Of a DNA stretch of 64,000 nucleotides, positions 1-10,464 are shown piece by piece; position 1 is the first letter of the stretch, and every line of letters starts with the position of its first letter. The stretch comes from Naematelia aurantialba. Its lineage: Eukaryota > Basidiomycota > Tremellomycetes > Tremellales > Naemateliaceae. The stretch is taken from positions 2,046,001 to 2,110,000 of the forward strand of contig JAKFAO010000001.1 of NCBI GenBank assembly GCA_021527695.1, read 5' to 3'. Both the position numbers and the translations under genes were made by a program. Under the pieces are notes generated by a model, which had not been told where the DNA came from, made no database searches, and was given only the letters and a program-made list of their open reading frames with translations.

Positions 1-1797
1 CGGCGCGATCGGGAAGTTTCCTCGAGATCGAAACGGTCACCTTCGCGCTCTCGGGCGGTGCGCGCCTCGAATACTGGACCGTCCCCGCCTTCGGACGCTG
101 TGAACCGGATCACATCGTTCTTCGGCGCCGCCCTTCCCCGTACCTCCACTTCAAAATCCGCATCCGCTTCAGATTCTGCCCCCAATTCCGCTTCTGTATC
201 TTCCACGCCACGGTATGTCGTCGACATCCAGCGAGACCGGACCAACCCCTCGACTCCAAGTTTGGTAGAGTACCGGATTGGATACAAGACGCAACCATTT
301 GTCGATCGAGTACATGCTGCCATGCAAGGTACCCGCCCAGACCCCCGCGATCTACCTTCCGATGAACGGGAACGTCTAGGTCTGGTAGGGAAGCCCGAGG
401 CAGCCGCGGCATCCCAAAGCGAAGGCGGACACTTGCAGGAGACAGCGCGTGTATGGGTTCCCGAATACCTCGTCCGTGAGGCTTGGCCAAATTTGCTCCA
501 CGAATACGAGGAGAGAATAAGATCAAGGGCCGTGGCGGAAACGCGCAAGGCTGAGAAACGCAACGGGACGGGAATGGCAACTAAACGGACTCCAAAGATC
601 ACCACAATCGCGATGGACTCGACAGCCTTCAAGGGATTCTTCGTCCCTTCCCAACCTGCGAAGAAGCAGAACGCGGTGTCTCGGACGGTCGACTCGAGCG
701 AAGAAGAGATTGAGGAAATCGAAGTGATTGAGGATATGCCTCGCCGGCGCAGAAACAAGGAACCCTTGCTAGCAAAGTACGATACCGGATTGGACCACCT
801 GTCTAGCTCGTCCTTGTCGAGTCTGCCCTCAAGTCCAGCCTCTACACCACGCATCGCTGCATCTGCTGCAGGCTCGCCTTCGAAACGGGGTCGGCCCAAT
901 TCAACTTCAGCATCCAGTGAGACGCAGTCTTCGCGTGCAAGTCCGGAGCCTGTTGTTGCTTCGCACCAGGTGCAGGTACGACAGAAAGCTGTGCGTTCAG
1001 CGACAAGTCGACGATCATCTAGTGTCTTCGACGCCTCTGGGTTGGAAGCCAGTCTGCAGCCATCCAATCGTCCATCTGAACAAGTCACAACAACAGGAGC
1101 CCGGACTCGCCGTCCAAGCAAACGTGTCACAGTCGGCGTTTCGTCTTCCGACAATGCTCAACCGTCACCACTCATCAGTGCGACAAAATCATCGAGCCGA
1201 TCGGTCGCCTCGGCGCGTTCGAAGAGCGTCTCCAAGTCACCTTCAGCGACACCTCCGGCGTCTGCTATACCGCCGACTGTACGGCATCGACGAATTGCAG
1301 TCCTCATCTCTCCATCAAAGACACCGCGCACGAGAGCAGCGCGCCCGTCGCCTGCCAAACGTCCGTCACCGAGAAGACAGATGTCGACTGCATCCCCGGC
1401 AGGTTCGGGCGAAGGAGGGAAGGACGCCCCGATTGACCTGTGTTCATCGAATGAAGACACGCCCAAGGCATCACGCGTCGCGCGCACGAGCGAGAAGAAG
1501 ACGTCGAGCAAGGCCAAGCACAAGGATGGCGGCGGGGCCGAGCAGACGATCCTGGACTTTGCAGTGACGGCGCATATGGGCGTGTCGTCGCGCGTCAGTG
1601 GTAAATCTGATCCGCCGCGTCGCAATGGTAAATCTGCTTCAGCGGGGTCAGTGGGGGCAACGGGGTCCGTCGGGCCCGTAGCGGCGACTGTCCCGTTGTG
1701 GGAGGAGGAGCGGTGGGCAAAGGCGATGAATCGCGGTTTCGTGGTTGTGGAAGATACGGAAGAGGGAGAGTGGATCGACTGTACTCGGTCGCGCTGA
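1..1797 (+). CDS. GEN1/Yen1-like Holliday junction resolvase, C-terminal part (5' truncated by window)
   Basis: The frame is open from base 1 to the TGA at 1795-1797, so this is the 3' end of a longer gene (about 598 codons seen). The key signal is the block VWVPEYLVREAWPNLLHEYE (about residues 150-170), which resembles the C-terminal domain that follows the nuclease core in GEN1/Yen1 resolvases. Those enzymes cut four-way DNA junctions in the nucleus. The XPG-type nuclease domains would lie upstream of the window. The rest is Ser/Pro/Arg-rich and disordered, with acidic EEEIEEIEVIED, basic clusters usable as NLS, and two short motifs near the end, APIDLCSS (SIM-like) and QTILDF, which resembles a PIP box (QxxIxxF) with only one aromatic. 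Recognition rests on the one block, so the family call is an inference. The alternative is another XPG-family nuclease tail. Confidence 0.6.
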   Translation, partial: RRDREVSSRSKRSPSRSRAVRASNTGPSPPSDAVNRITSFFGAALPRTSTSKSASASDSAPNSASVSSTPRYVVDIQRDRTNPSTPSLVEYRIGYKTQPFVDRVHAAMQGTRPDPRDLPSDERERLGLVGKPEAAAASQSEGGHLQETARVWVPEYLVREAWPNLLHEYEERIRSRAVAETRKAEKRNGTGMATKRTPKITTIAMDSTAFKGFFVPSQPAKKQNAVSRTVDSSEEEIEEIEVIEDMPRRRRNKEPLLAKYDTGLDHLSSSSLSSLPSSPASTPRIAASAAGSPSKRGRPNSTSASSETQSSRASPEPVVASHQVQVRQKAVRSATSRRSSSVFDASGLEASLQPSNRPSEQVTTTGARTRRPSKRVTVGVSSSDNAQPSPLISATKSSSRSVASARSKSVSKSPSATPPASAIPPTVRHRRIAVLISPSKTPRTRAARPSPAKRPSPRRQMSTASPAGSGEGGKDAPIDLCSSNEDTPKASRVARTSEKKTSSKAKHKDGGGAEQTILDFAVTAHMGVSSRVSGKSDPPRRNGKSASAGSVGATGSVGPVAATVPLWEEERWAKAMNRGFVVVEDTEEGEWIDCTRSR

Positions 1798-2325
1798 GGA
1801 CTCGGGTGGAAGATAAGCGTGGGGTGGAACGTCCGGGGACACCGGTGTATCACGACTTTTGTTGCATCATCTTGATTCTTGATTGTGTTATACGTACTGG
1901 ATGCGACACTTTACGCTTTTGAAGATGTGGGACTCGTGGCGATTTCTTGGCGATTTCTTGGCGTCAACGTCAGCCCGCAGGATTTCAGTGCAATGACATT
2001 CGCCCGCCCATGAGCAGGTCCCCACCCCTCGTTAGACGGGAGCGTGAGGCTGAGCTCGCTGCATGTGCTTTGTCGTGTGTGTTATGTCTGTGTTACGAAT
2101 ATTGTCATGCGTCTTGCATCATGTGTTTTGCATCATGTCTTCAGTGTGACTGTAAAGTAGATGGTGTGTGTACGTCCCTTATGCACTATGTTTCTTGTGT
2201 ACTACGTGTTTTGATTGCGATGTTTGTTATGAGGCTTTTTACGATGCTATCACTACGTCCATTGTGAGACTCCTCCTAGGCATTGAGTTTGGATCCGGCT
2301 TTCCACAAGGTGGTCAGGAAGCAGA
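1798..2325. other. Intergenic, convergent 3' regions
   Basis: No gene is seen. It holds an 11-bp duplication (cgatttcttgg) near 1939-1960 and a T/G-rich stretch at about 2060-2240, as expected for the 3' flanks of two convergent genes. Confidence 0.5.
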
Positions 2326-3257
2326 CTAGGGGGTATCAGCACTAGATTGCCTGTGGACGTATCGACACATGGAGGAGGACGCGGGTTGGCGCTGACGAGA
2401 AGTATCGTAGAACGAAGAACGAAGAGAAGAGCAGGATGGCACCAGGCCAAAAAGAGGACGCCCAAGGCGAAGAGAGGGGCTGAGGCCCAAGACAAGGGTC
2501 AAGGCAAGAGAGAAAACCGAGGCGAAGAGAAGGGCTGAGGCCAAGAGCGGCAGGAGGAAAGACGCACAGTTGCCAGCCCACCACACGACGCTGCGGATGT
2601 ACGACGTCTTGACTTCAGTCAAGTTGAGATAACACCACACTGCGCAGCCGGTCAGCGCCGCTCAGTACTCGGCTCAGAAGAGCACAGGAGGAAAGATTCG
2701 CGGGACTCACGGTAGCCGCAGCGGATGATAAAGTACATGCCCATCATGCCGTTCATCCATTTCGCGCTGAGGCCTGCGGTGTTCCCTGCGACCTGGTGGC
2801 TGTGAGCATGGCTGGATTCGACAAGGCCGTCCTGCTTCCTTCTTGATTCTCCCTTCTCCCCTTGTCTTCATTCTATTTTCTTTCCTCCCTCGCCGCCTCC
2901 TTCCTTCTGGGTTTTCTGCTTCCTTCTTCCTTCTCCCTTCTCCAGCTTCCTTGCTTCCATCCCCACATTCTTCTTCTTCCTCGCCAACCTATCCGAAACC
3001 ATACCACAACCACCAACACTCACCACAGCAGTTGCCAGCATGATCAACGCCTCGTACGAATTCTCGTGCGCCGCCTGCCTTCGCCGCAGCTTGGCGACCA
3101 CTTTGGGCGGGTACTGGCCCGACTTTTCCAGCTCGTCGATCGCCACGCGGGGGTTGACGTTGTCTTTCCACTTGAGCCGGGCCATGGCGCCGCGGTTCGA
3201 GGCGTACAGCGTCTGCATCCATGCGACGATCAAGAGGTGGTACGACGCGTTGTACAT
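2326..3257 (-). CDS. MAPEG-family membrane protein (microsomal GST-like)
   Basis: Three exons join in frame: 3257-3024, 2792-2711 and 2639-2326 (209 aa). Exon 1 has the MAPEG signature NPR (NVNPRVAIDELEKSG) followed by RRRQAAHENSYEALIMLATAV. Exon 2 continues with N...KWMNGMMGMYFIIRCGY and exon 3 with the conserved TSYIRSVVWWAGN plus a hydrophobic helix. This matches the four-helix MAPEG family of ER/mitochondrial membrane proteins, which includes glutathione- and eicosanoid-metabolising enzymes and uncharacterised fungal members. The substrate is unknown. The start ATG (3257) sits directly before the first hydrophobic stretch. The last 40 residues are low-complexity, so the true stop could differ. 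The gene is divergent from the AIG1-like gene, 369 bp away. Confidence 0.72.
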
Positions 3258-3626
3258 TGCGAGCAGGGCAGGAGGGCGTCTAGTTCAAGAACGACGTAGG
3301 ATGGACTGGACGGGAAGTGCGGAGTACACGAGCTTCGAGCGACTGCGATGGACCGAGATGGATATGCGTAGAGTGACGGTGAATCCAGAGATGTCAATAT
3401 CAGGCGGTCGAAGAGTGCTTCAACCCCTCAGAAGACTGGCAGGCAGGTTGGGGCGAGGCCGCCGGGTTTTACGGAAACACGGTGTTCCTGAAATCCATGG
3501 CCGATCTTGGAAGATCGACGACATCGACCAACCAGTTTGACTGTCTTGTCTGGACACTGCACTACGGGCCCACGTCTCACCTCGTCTCACGTCCACTCAC
3601 CCACGCGCAACTCCAGGCCCAGCATC
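3258..3626. promoter_or_regulatory. Divergent promoter region MAPEG-like / AIG1-like
   Basis: A 369-bp gap between two start codons on opposite strands. It presumably holds both promoters. I recognise no clear TATA box or motif. Confidence 0.4.
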
Positions 3627-4123
3627 ATGGCGCCCTCGCTGCACTCGACGTATCCCATGCCGAGCCCAGATGCCCGGCCGATCGACGCGACGCCCAAGAT
3701 CGCGCGACTGGTCTTCCACTCGCTCGCGGCGGCGCTCATGGCCAATGGGTTTGCAGGACTACAGGACATGACACTGAGCAAGAAAGTGGAGCCGCAGGTG
3801 AGCTCGGGTCGTATGCCTCTGCTCAATCGGGACCATGGGGCTGATACTCGCAGTATGGAGGTAGGTTAGCAACGACGCGCATCGACGGTCAGGAGTCGAG
3901 ACTAGTGCTGATTACACAGGGTTTTTCCAGTACCTGACGATAATTGGGTGAGTTGGGCACTGATGGCAGAGGTCACGGTGCATGGCTGACGACGGAGGCT
4001 CATGGCGTCCGGTTTGGAAATGCTCGTTTCAGTAGGAAGTGACATGCTTCCCTCTGTGAATGGTGAGTGTGCATTTGAGCTAGGCTGTCAGATTGGGCTG
4101 CTGCGTTGTATACGCTGCTGTTG

Positions 4124-4162
<39 letters not shown>

Positions 4163-4903
4163 TCAGACGTTCAGCGAGACTTTCAGCGAGACGTAACCTG
4201 GGATGCGGCTGACCGAACAGAGCTCAAAACCCTCAAGCGCGTCATCCTCCTGTTTGCACTCCCCGTTGAAATTGTCGTCTCGTCCATATACGTGAGTACT
4301 TTCTACCTTCAGCGTAACCGAAACCGGTGGAGACTTTCCCCGGCATGTGAGATCAGTCTCCCCGGTGTCCTGTTCTCCGCCATCGTGTCTGCCGATATGC
4401 GCTGACTCGTCAGTGGCCGCTCGTCTTGGCTGCGCCTCACCTGATGTTCCCGCCTAATCCGGATCTCGTCTCGTCGCCGGAACCATCGTCCGTTGGCGAA
4501 GTTGACCTCCTGTTCCGCATTCCCCTGTGGATGGATCTGAGCATGCACGCATTGCCAGCGGCCGTCTTGCTATTTGGTAAGTGACTCGGCGACATGACTC
4601 CCTGCGGCATCTCGCCGACTCTCTAGACCTCTCCTGTCTGCACTCGCATCTCTGACAAAATTAGACTTCTTTGCGCTAGAACGTCGCTACAGCCCACCAG
4701 CGTCGACTCTTGGCGCCCCGCTCTTGGCGGTTTCATTCACCGCGGCGTACGCGACGTGGGTCGAGCATTGCGCAAGCATCAATGGCAGGTTTCCGTATCC
4801 CTTCTTGACCGTCATGGACTTTCAGGGACGCGCGACGGTGTATGTTGTGGCTGGTATCGGCGCGCTCGCGGTGTTCTGGGGCCTGAACGCGCTGCATCGG
4901 TAG
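3627..4903 (+). CDS. FAR-17a/AIG1-like membrane protein, with a 7-nt microexon
   Basis: Seven exons join in frame to 265 aa: 3627-3797, 3854-3860, 3920-3947, 3998-4062, 4167-4291, 4414-4576 and 4665-4903. Family marks are QYGGFFQYLTIIG, with the Thr that is the putative nucleophile in human AIG1; WPLVL; DLSMHALPA, with the paired His; and WVEHCASINGRFPYPF. AIG1-type proteins are multi-pass membrane hydrolases of branched fatty-acid esters in animals. Fungal members are uncharacterised, so the substrate is inference. The second exon is only TATGGAG, yet both flanking introns have good GT-AG ends and the joined residues QYGG are a family hallmark. Intron 4 carries a (ttgctg)n run. High confidence in the family, moderate in biochemical activity. 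Confidence 0.85.
4119..4162 (+). repeat. (TTGCTG)n hexanucleotide run in an intron
   Basis: About seven copies of ttgctg lie directly upstream of the acceptor at 4164-4166, inside intron 4 of the AIG1-like gene. The run may double as the pyrimidine-rich tract. Confidence 0.85.
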
Positions 4904-4997
4904 GGCTGTAGTGGCAGAGGTAGTGCTGTCATGAGCCGAGTGGCAGTCAGGCAGTGCATCTCTGACGTGCAATACAACATGCTGCATGCAAGAAATA

Positions 4998-5081
4998 ACA
5001 TAGCTGCATATCACAATACAATGTCGCTGATCGCAATACGATGTAGCTTATCGCAAAACAATGTAGCTGATCACAAGCAAT
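4998..5081 (+). repeat. 20-bp tandem repeat, about 4 copies
   Basis: Degenerate copies of atgtagctgatcgcaataca follow one another just downstream of the AIG1-like stop codon, between two convergent genes. Confidence 0.8.
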
Positions 5082-5149
5082 GCAGATACATGTGCGAGGC
5101 CACGTAACTACCCTGCACGAGATTATACACTAGATGCCCACGGCCCCTG

Positions 5150-6373
5150 CTAGATCCAGTACCCGTCCCGCCCCTCGAGTTTGACAGCACGCCAGAGGCT
5201 GCCACTGTGCGTCGTGGTACTGGTAATGGTCCTGGTCCTGGTCCTGGTCCTGGTCGGGCACCACCTATCGTCATCTTCCTTGTCAATGACGACGACGCCG
5301 TCCAGTCCGACTCCAGCACTGCTCTGTTGTGCCCACCGCGTCCACCGTACTAGCTCGTCCTCGGCCTGCTGTGCCTCCTCTTCAACTGTCTCTGCGAGTC
5401 TCGTCGCTGTCTCCTCTGTTTTTCCATCCCTCTCCACCCTTGGCATCTCCCTACCTATACGTACAGCTCCAAAACCTCTCCGCTTCTCCGACTTTATCGC
5501 CGTCGCACCGCGTGTTCCGCGCGTTTGCTGTTGTGTTTGCATTTGCGTCTTCGTCTTCGTCTTAGCCGAGCGCGCCAGGAGGTTACGAAGAACAGGAAAC
5601 TCCAGACGTTTACCGAAGATCACCTCGAGGTCCGCGAGGAGCGAATGGCGCGGCCGCGGGTCCAGGATCCCGGGACCGAGCGAGGTCGGTACCGACAGCG
5701 CAGAGGCGGGGCCGTCGGTATACTGACGGGGGCGAGTATGAGTGTGCGTGTGAGCGGAACGTTGGGTGTGGTGTCGGGTGTGAATATGAGTATGAGTATG
5801 AGTATGCCGTCGAGGGTAGGTGGAATGACGAGGCTGGCAAGACGACGACCCGAAGCTCGAGGTCGACGAGATGGAGAGCCTTGATGATGCCGTGGCTGGG
5901 GATGTGGGCGACGACTCCCAAGGTACTGCGGAATCCGAGGTCTGTGAAGACGAGGATGAGGGAGATGAGATCGCTGAAGACGATTTGGATGAGGGAGAGG
6001 AGGAGGATGACGGCGAGGGAGAGGGAGAGGAGGAGGATGACGACGAGGGAGAGGGAGAGTAGGAGGATGACGGCGAGGGAGAGGTGGCAGGCATAGATGG
6101 CCGCGATGATGACGATGGCGAGGATGATAAAGGAACCCCACAGGCATCGGCCGGCGAAGCAGGTAGTGTCGACTCCGGGTCCGAGTCGTCGGATATCACA
6201 GATACCCCGCAGCCAGGTGCTGGTGTTCGCTTTACGCTTAGCGTTGGTGTCAGTGTCGGTGTCGCTGGCCTGAGCGTACCGACGGCGGTCTCGCTCGGTT
6301 CAGACCTGCAAGGCTCGTACGTCTCCGTGGGGATTAGCGGAGCCGGACGGGAAGGGATAAACGACCGGTCCAT
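5150..6373 (-). CDS. Ser-rich low-complexity protein, unknown
   Basis: A single open frame of 407 codons from ATG 6373 (an in-frame GTG lies 9 codons earlier) to the stop at 5150. No domain is recognised. Residues about 75-170 are a Ser/Pro tract, followed by a His-Thr alternation (HTHTHTHIHT and again HTHTHT, about residues 185-215) and TRTRTRTR near the C-terminus. Between them lies a folded-looking part: ADLEVIFGKRLEFPVLRNLL and a coil, AETVEEEAQQAEDELVRW. SIM-like acidic patches (SVISDDSD, VVVIDKEDDD) suggest a nuclear protein. The antisense acidic frames at 5871-6096 are shadows of the Ser tract. A real gene is likely because the frame stays open through non-repetitive parts as well. An upstream exon cannot be excluded. 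Confidence 0.55.
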   Translation of the reverse strand: MDRSFIPSRPAPLIPTETYEPCRSEPSETAVGTLRPATPTLTPTLSVKRTPAPGCGVSVISDDSDPESTLPASPADACGVPLSSSPSSSSRPSMPATSPSPSSSYSPSPSSSSSSSPSPSPSSSSSPSSKSSSAISSPSSSSSQTSDSAVPWESSPTSPATASSRLSISSTSSFGSSSCQPRHSTYPRRHTHTHTHIHTRHHTQRSAHTHTHTRPRQYTDGPASALSVPTSLGPGILDPRPRHSLLADLEVIFGKRLEFPVLRNLLARSAKTKTKTQMQTQQQTRGTRGATAIKSEKRRGFGAVRIGREMPRVERDGKTEETATRLAETVEEEAQQAEDELVRWTRWAQQSSAGVGLDGVVVIDKEDDDRWCPTRTRTRTRTITSTTTHSGSLWRAVKLEGRDGYWI

Positions 6374-7351
6374 CTTGCGCGCTGGCGTCACTTGCGTCAC
6401 TCGAGTTGTTCGCGTTGTCGTTGCTAGGCGGCGAGGCGGCGAGTGGGCTCAGCAGGTGCAACAAGACAAGGGAAGAGACAGTGAGCGTTTCTGTGACGAC
6501 GGGCTAGATTGCGGTCAAGTCTAAGATATAAGGCGGGGGAGTAGTCTGAGAGGGTGCACGAAGGCTCTGGTGTCCAAGGGCGAAGCGCTACCTTGGATCC
6601 CTTGCTTATAACCTCAAAGCCATCAGGATCCACTCGACACCTTCAGCCCTTCAGCTTCTCATCGCTTCATCACCTCGTCAGCATCACAGCCATGACATTG
6701 AAACCAAGGGGAGATGGCTCGGGCAGAAGCACGACTGCAGGAGAGAGTGGGTCAGGTGCAAGTCAAGGGATGATGAGGGAGTGATGGGATGCCTTTCAAA
6801 TTCCTTTATCGCCGGTTGAGGAAGCAGGCCACGGAATGGGCGGTGATGCGAGGACAAGTGGCAACACTTGGCACTTGTGTTCGTGCATCCTTACGCTTAG
6901 GAAGGAGAACTGGAGAATGCCAGACCACTGTCGAGGCAAAATCGATGCGCACAAAGGACGAGCGAGTATAGAGTCTTTGCTTTGTGACGAGTCCGTCCGC
7001 CAGTGAGGAATCAGTCCGCCAGGAATCAGTCCGCCAGGAATCAGTCCGCGAGCATAGGCTGTAACGAGTGCCAAGAGGAGTACGGGTATCTCACAGCCAC
7101 CATCCGTAGCTGCCATGCCCCTATAGACATGTAGAACATAGTCCTTGACGATGCACAACCCCCCCGGCATGGCAATGGAAAAGCGCCCCGTTCGATTGGC
7201 TGATGACTCAAAGTGCCACACTCGGAAAATCCCGTCAACAGCCTTGGGACGCTCTGTCCACTGTCCCATCTGTGGATTCGTCCATCCCTGCTACCCCTCT
7301 CGACTCCCTCTCCTCCTCTTGACCCTCGCCGCCCCGGCTTGAGACGCCAGA
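6374..7351. other. Intergenic region upstream of the complex I gene
   Basis: I see no convincing gene in about 980 bp. A TATA-like ttatat at about 6531 fits a promoter for the Ser-rich gene. Pyrimidine-rich sequence at 7290-7345 fits the 5' leader of the 75-kDa subunit gene. Confidence 0.45.
7007..7050 (+). repeat. 15-bp tandem repeat x3
   Basis: Three near-perfect copies of ggaatcagtccgcca in the intergenic region. Confidence 0.9.
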
Positions 7352-10300
7352 ATGCTCAGGAGGTTCACTGCTGGGCGCTCAGTCGCTCGGAGACTCGCCC
7401 AAGGCCAGGCTCAACCAGGTTCGTTCACTGGACACCTCATCCGCTTGCCCTTGCACGCGGAACTGGTAACGACTGGCACGGCGGACGCTGACCTGTACAG
7501 CGCGATTATTCTCCACGTCCCAGCCCCGCAAGGCAGATATCACCCTCACGGTCGATGGCAAGGAGGTCACTGTGCCGCAAGGTGAGTTTCATGAGGCAGG
7601 AAAGAGCTCCACTGATAGCTTCGGAACGCAGGGACGGCATTGATTCAGGCATGTGTGAGTGAATTCATCCGTTGGTTACTTCTCGCTGACGGTCCGCAGG
7701 AAGCAGCGTATGTCCAGAGCAGTTCACCGAAATGGTTTAGCTAACGATCGGCAGAGGCGCAGCTGTTCCTCGATTGTACGTTCCAAGCTCTTGGTCCTAG
7801 GTCTTTGGCTCATGCATGGCTGACTTGTGCAGTTGTTACCACGACCGGCTAGCCATCGCGGGTAACTGCCGAATGTGTCTTGTCGAGGTGTGTTGACGAG
7901 CTCTCCCAACGGTACAGACAACTCACAACGCAGGTCGAACGGTCGCCAAAGCCCGTCGCATCGTGCGCTATGCCGGCGATGCCCGGCTCGAAAGTCTTTA
8001 CCAACACTCCCCTGGTCCACAAAGCCCGCGAGGGCGTCATGGAGTTCCTCCTCGCCAACCATCCCCTCGACTGTCCCATCTGCGACCAAGGTGGCGAGTG
8101 CGACCTGCAAGACCAGTCGATGCGATACGGTGCTGACCGGACGCGGTTCCACGAGATCACCGGCAAGCGCGCGGTCGAGAACAAGGACCTCGGGCCGATC
8201 GTCAAGACCTCGATGAACCGGTGCATCCAGTGCACGCGATGTGTCCGCTTTGCCAACGACGTTGCGGGCGTCGAGGACCTCGGTACGACGGGCCGCGGCA
8301 ACGACCTCCAAATCGGCATGTACATTGAGAAGACGATGGACTCGGAGATGTCAGGCAACATTATCGATCTCTGCCCGGTCGGCGCTCTCACCTCCAAGCC
8401 ATATGCCTTCCAGGCGAGACCGTGGGAGTTGAAAAAGACTGAGAGCATTGATGTCCTCGACGCGGTTGGCAGTAACATCCGCGTCGACTCGCGTGGTCTC
8501 CAAGTCATGCGTATCCAGCCCAAGATCAACGACGAGATCAACGAGGAATGGATCAACGACAAGACTCGATACGCCTACGACGGTCTCAAGTACCAGCGGC
8601 TCACTACCCCGCTGGTACGTGAAGGCGATCGCTTCGTGCCGGCATCCTGGGAACACGCTCTGGACACTATTCGCCACGGACTGCAGACTTCAGGGGCCCA
8701 CGGAGACGAGATCAAAGCCATTGCTGGCCACACTGCCGATACCGAGTCTCTAGTCGCATTGAAGGACTTTGTCAACCGCCTCGGATCAGAAAACCTTGCC
8801 CTCGACCAGCCGCTCGGTGATACGCCCCCTGTCACGGGCGTCGACGTACGCTCCAACTACCTCTTCAACACGGGCATTGAGAACGTTGGCGAGGCAGACG
8901 CTGTCCTGCTGATTGGCACTAACCCCCGCCACGAGGCAGCCATCATCAACACGCGCTTCCGTAAATCCTTCCTGCACACTGGCGTCGAGTTCGGCCTGAT
9001 TGGCGAGAGCTTCGACTCGGTGTTCGAGTACGACCATGTCGGCAAGACGCCAAGTGACGTCGAGGCATTTTTGAGCGGCACAGGCATGGGCAAGAATAGG
9101 TTTGCAAAGATCTGGAGCGAGGCGAAAAAGCCTCTGATTGTGGTTGGAAGTGCAATTGTGGAGGGCAAGGACGGGGCGGCCGTGTTGAAGGCTATCAGCA
9201 AGCATGTATTGGCGAATGAGAAGAGATTCATCACGCCCCAGTGGAATGGGTTCTCAGTCCTGCAACGGGTGAGTGACTCTATCCTCCTTTCCATCAGCCT
9301 GGCGTCTTCACGCGCTCGCTCTCCCTCGGCTTTCTCAGTTGCCCGTGGCACAGTGTTCTCTGTGGGACTCTAGGCTGTGGCGCGGGCAACGTCGCTCGTC
9401 CTTGCAAAGCACCTCTGACGCGTGATAGGCCGCGTCCCGAGCAGCAGCATACGACGCTGGGTTCTCCCCCTCCCCCTCGTCATCATCCACCACCCCCAAA
9501 TTCGTCTACCTCCTCAACGCCGACGAGATCGATCCCTCTACTATCCCTGAAAACGCGTTTGTGGTGTACCAAGGGCACCATGGTGACCACGGCGCGCAGT
9601 TTGCCGATGTCTGTCTCCCCGGGGCGGCGTATACGGAAAAGTCGTCGACATGGGTCAATACAGAGGGCAGGAGCCAGTTGGGCCGCGAGGCGGTGGTGCC
9701 GCCTGGTGCTAGTCGCGAAGACTGGAAGATCCTCCGGTAAGCTTGGCATTTCTGCGCGTAGCGTCTTTCATCGCTCCCATGAGTTCACTGCCGCCACTCT
9801 CATGAATCACACAGCCCCACACTCTCGCCTCTTACACCTCTCCATCACTCTCGCCGCTTCCACCACTCCAACACTCTCACCGCTTCCACGGCCGCTTACC
9901 CACTTTGCCCACCTGCACATCGGTATCCTCAGTCCCTGTGCTGACCCCGCCATTCTTTAGTGCATTGTCAGAAGTCGTGGGCTCGCCACTACCATACGAC
10001 GACGTTCTCCAACTCCGTCAACGGATGTGGGACATCTCCCCCACCTTGGTCCGCTATGACACGCTCGAAAAGCCCTCGCCGGAACTCGTCAAACTAGGCC
10101 TGACGATCCTCTCCTCCGCTCCTTCCCAGGCGGCATCACGCACGCCGTTCAAGAAGCCCATCAGTGACTTTTACCGCACCGACGCGATTTCACGCGCGAG
10201 CGTGACCATGGCGGCCTGTAGCAAGGCGTTCACGAAGAAGGAGTATGGGATTGCTGATGTTGACGAGCCGGGCTCGGCACAGGTCAGTGGTGCCTCCCTC

Positions 10301-10464
10301 CTTTCCTCTCCCGCACCCGACTTTCATTCCCCTTCTCCTCCTTTCCTTCCTGGAAGCCCGTTTCTTGTTCTGCATCGTCTCAGCTCCTGCCCTTAAACCT
10401 ATTCTCTCTTTCTGGTGTGTTGATGATGTATCGGCACTGACGCGTCTAGGCATCGTACGCATGA
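7352..10464 (+). CDS. NADH:ubiquinone oxidoreductase 75/78-kDa subunit (NDUFS1/NUO78 type)
   Basis: Ten exons give 744 aa: 7352-7418, 7501-7581, 7632-7654, 7700-7707, 7755-7775, 7833-7887, 7934-9268, 9429-9736, 9961-10282 and 10450-10464. This is the largest peripheral-arm subunit of mitochondrial complex I, carrying Fe-S clusters N1b, N4 and N5. Seen are a basic/Arg N-terminal targeting region ([16 protein letters not shown]); the ferredoxin-like domain with [20 protein letters not shown]; the His-Cys cluster motif [34 protein letters not shown]; and the molybdopterin-oxidoreductase-like C-terminal half, which has lost its cofactor in eukaryotes. Length and order match fungal orthologues. 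Exons of 23, 8 and 21 nt encode the first cluster region, and the last exon encodes only ASYA-stop. Confidence in identity is very high; some small-exon borders are inferred from the conserved protein. Confidence 0.96.

Noticed and set aside
5871..6096. Acidic Glu/Asp-rich frames on +
   Set aside because: They are complements of the Ser tract of the minus-strand gene and have no independent support.
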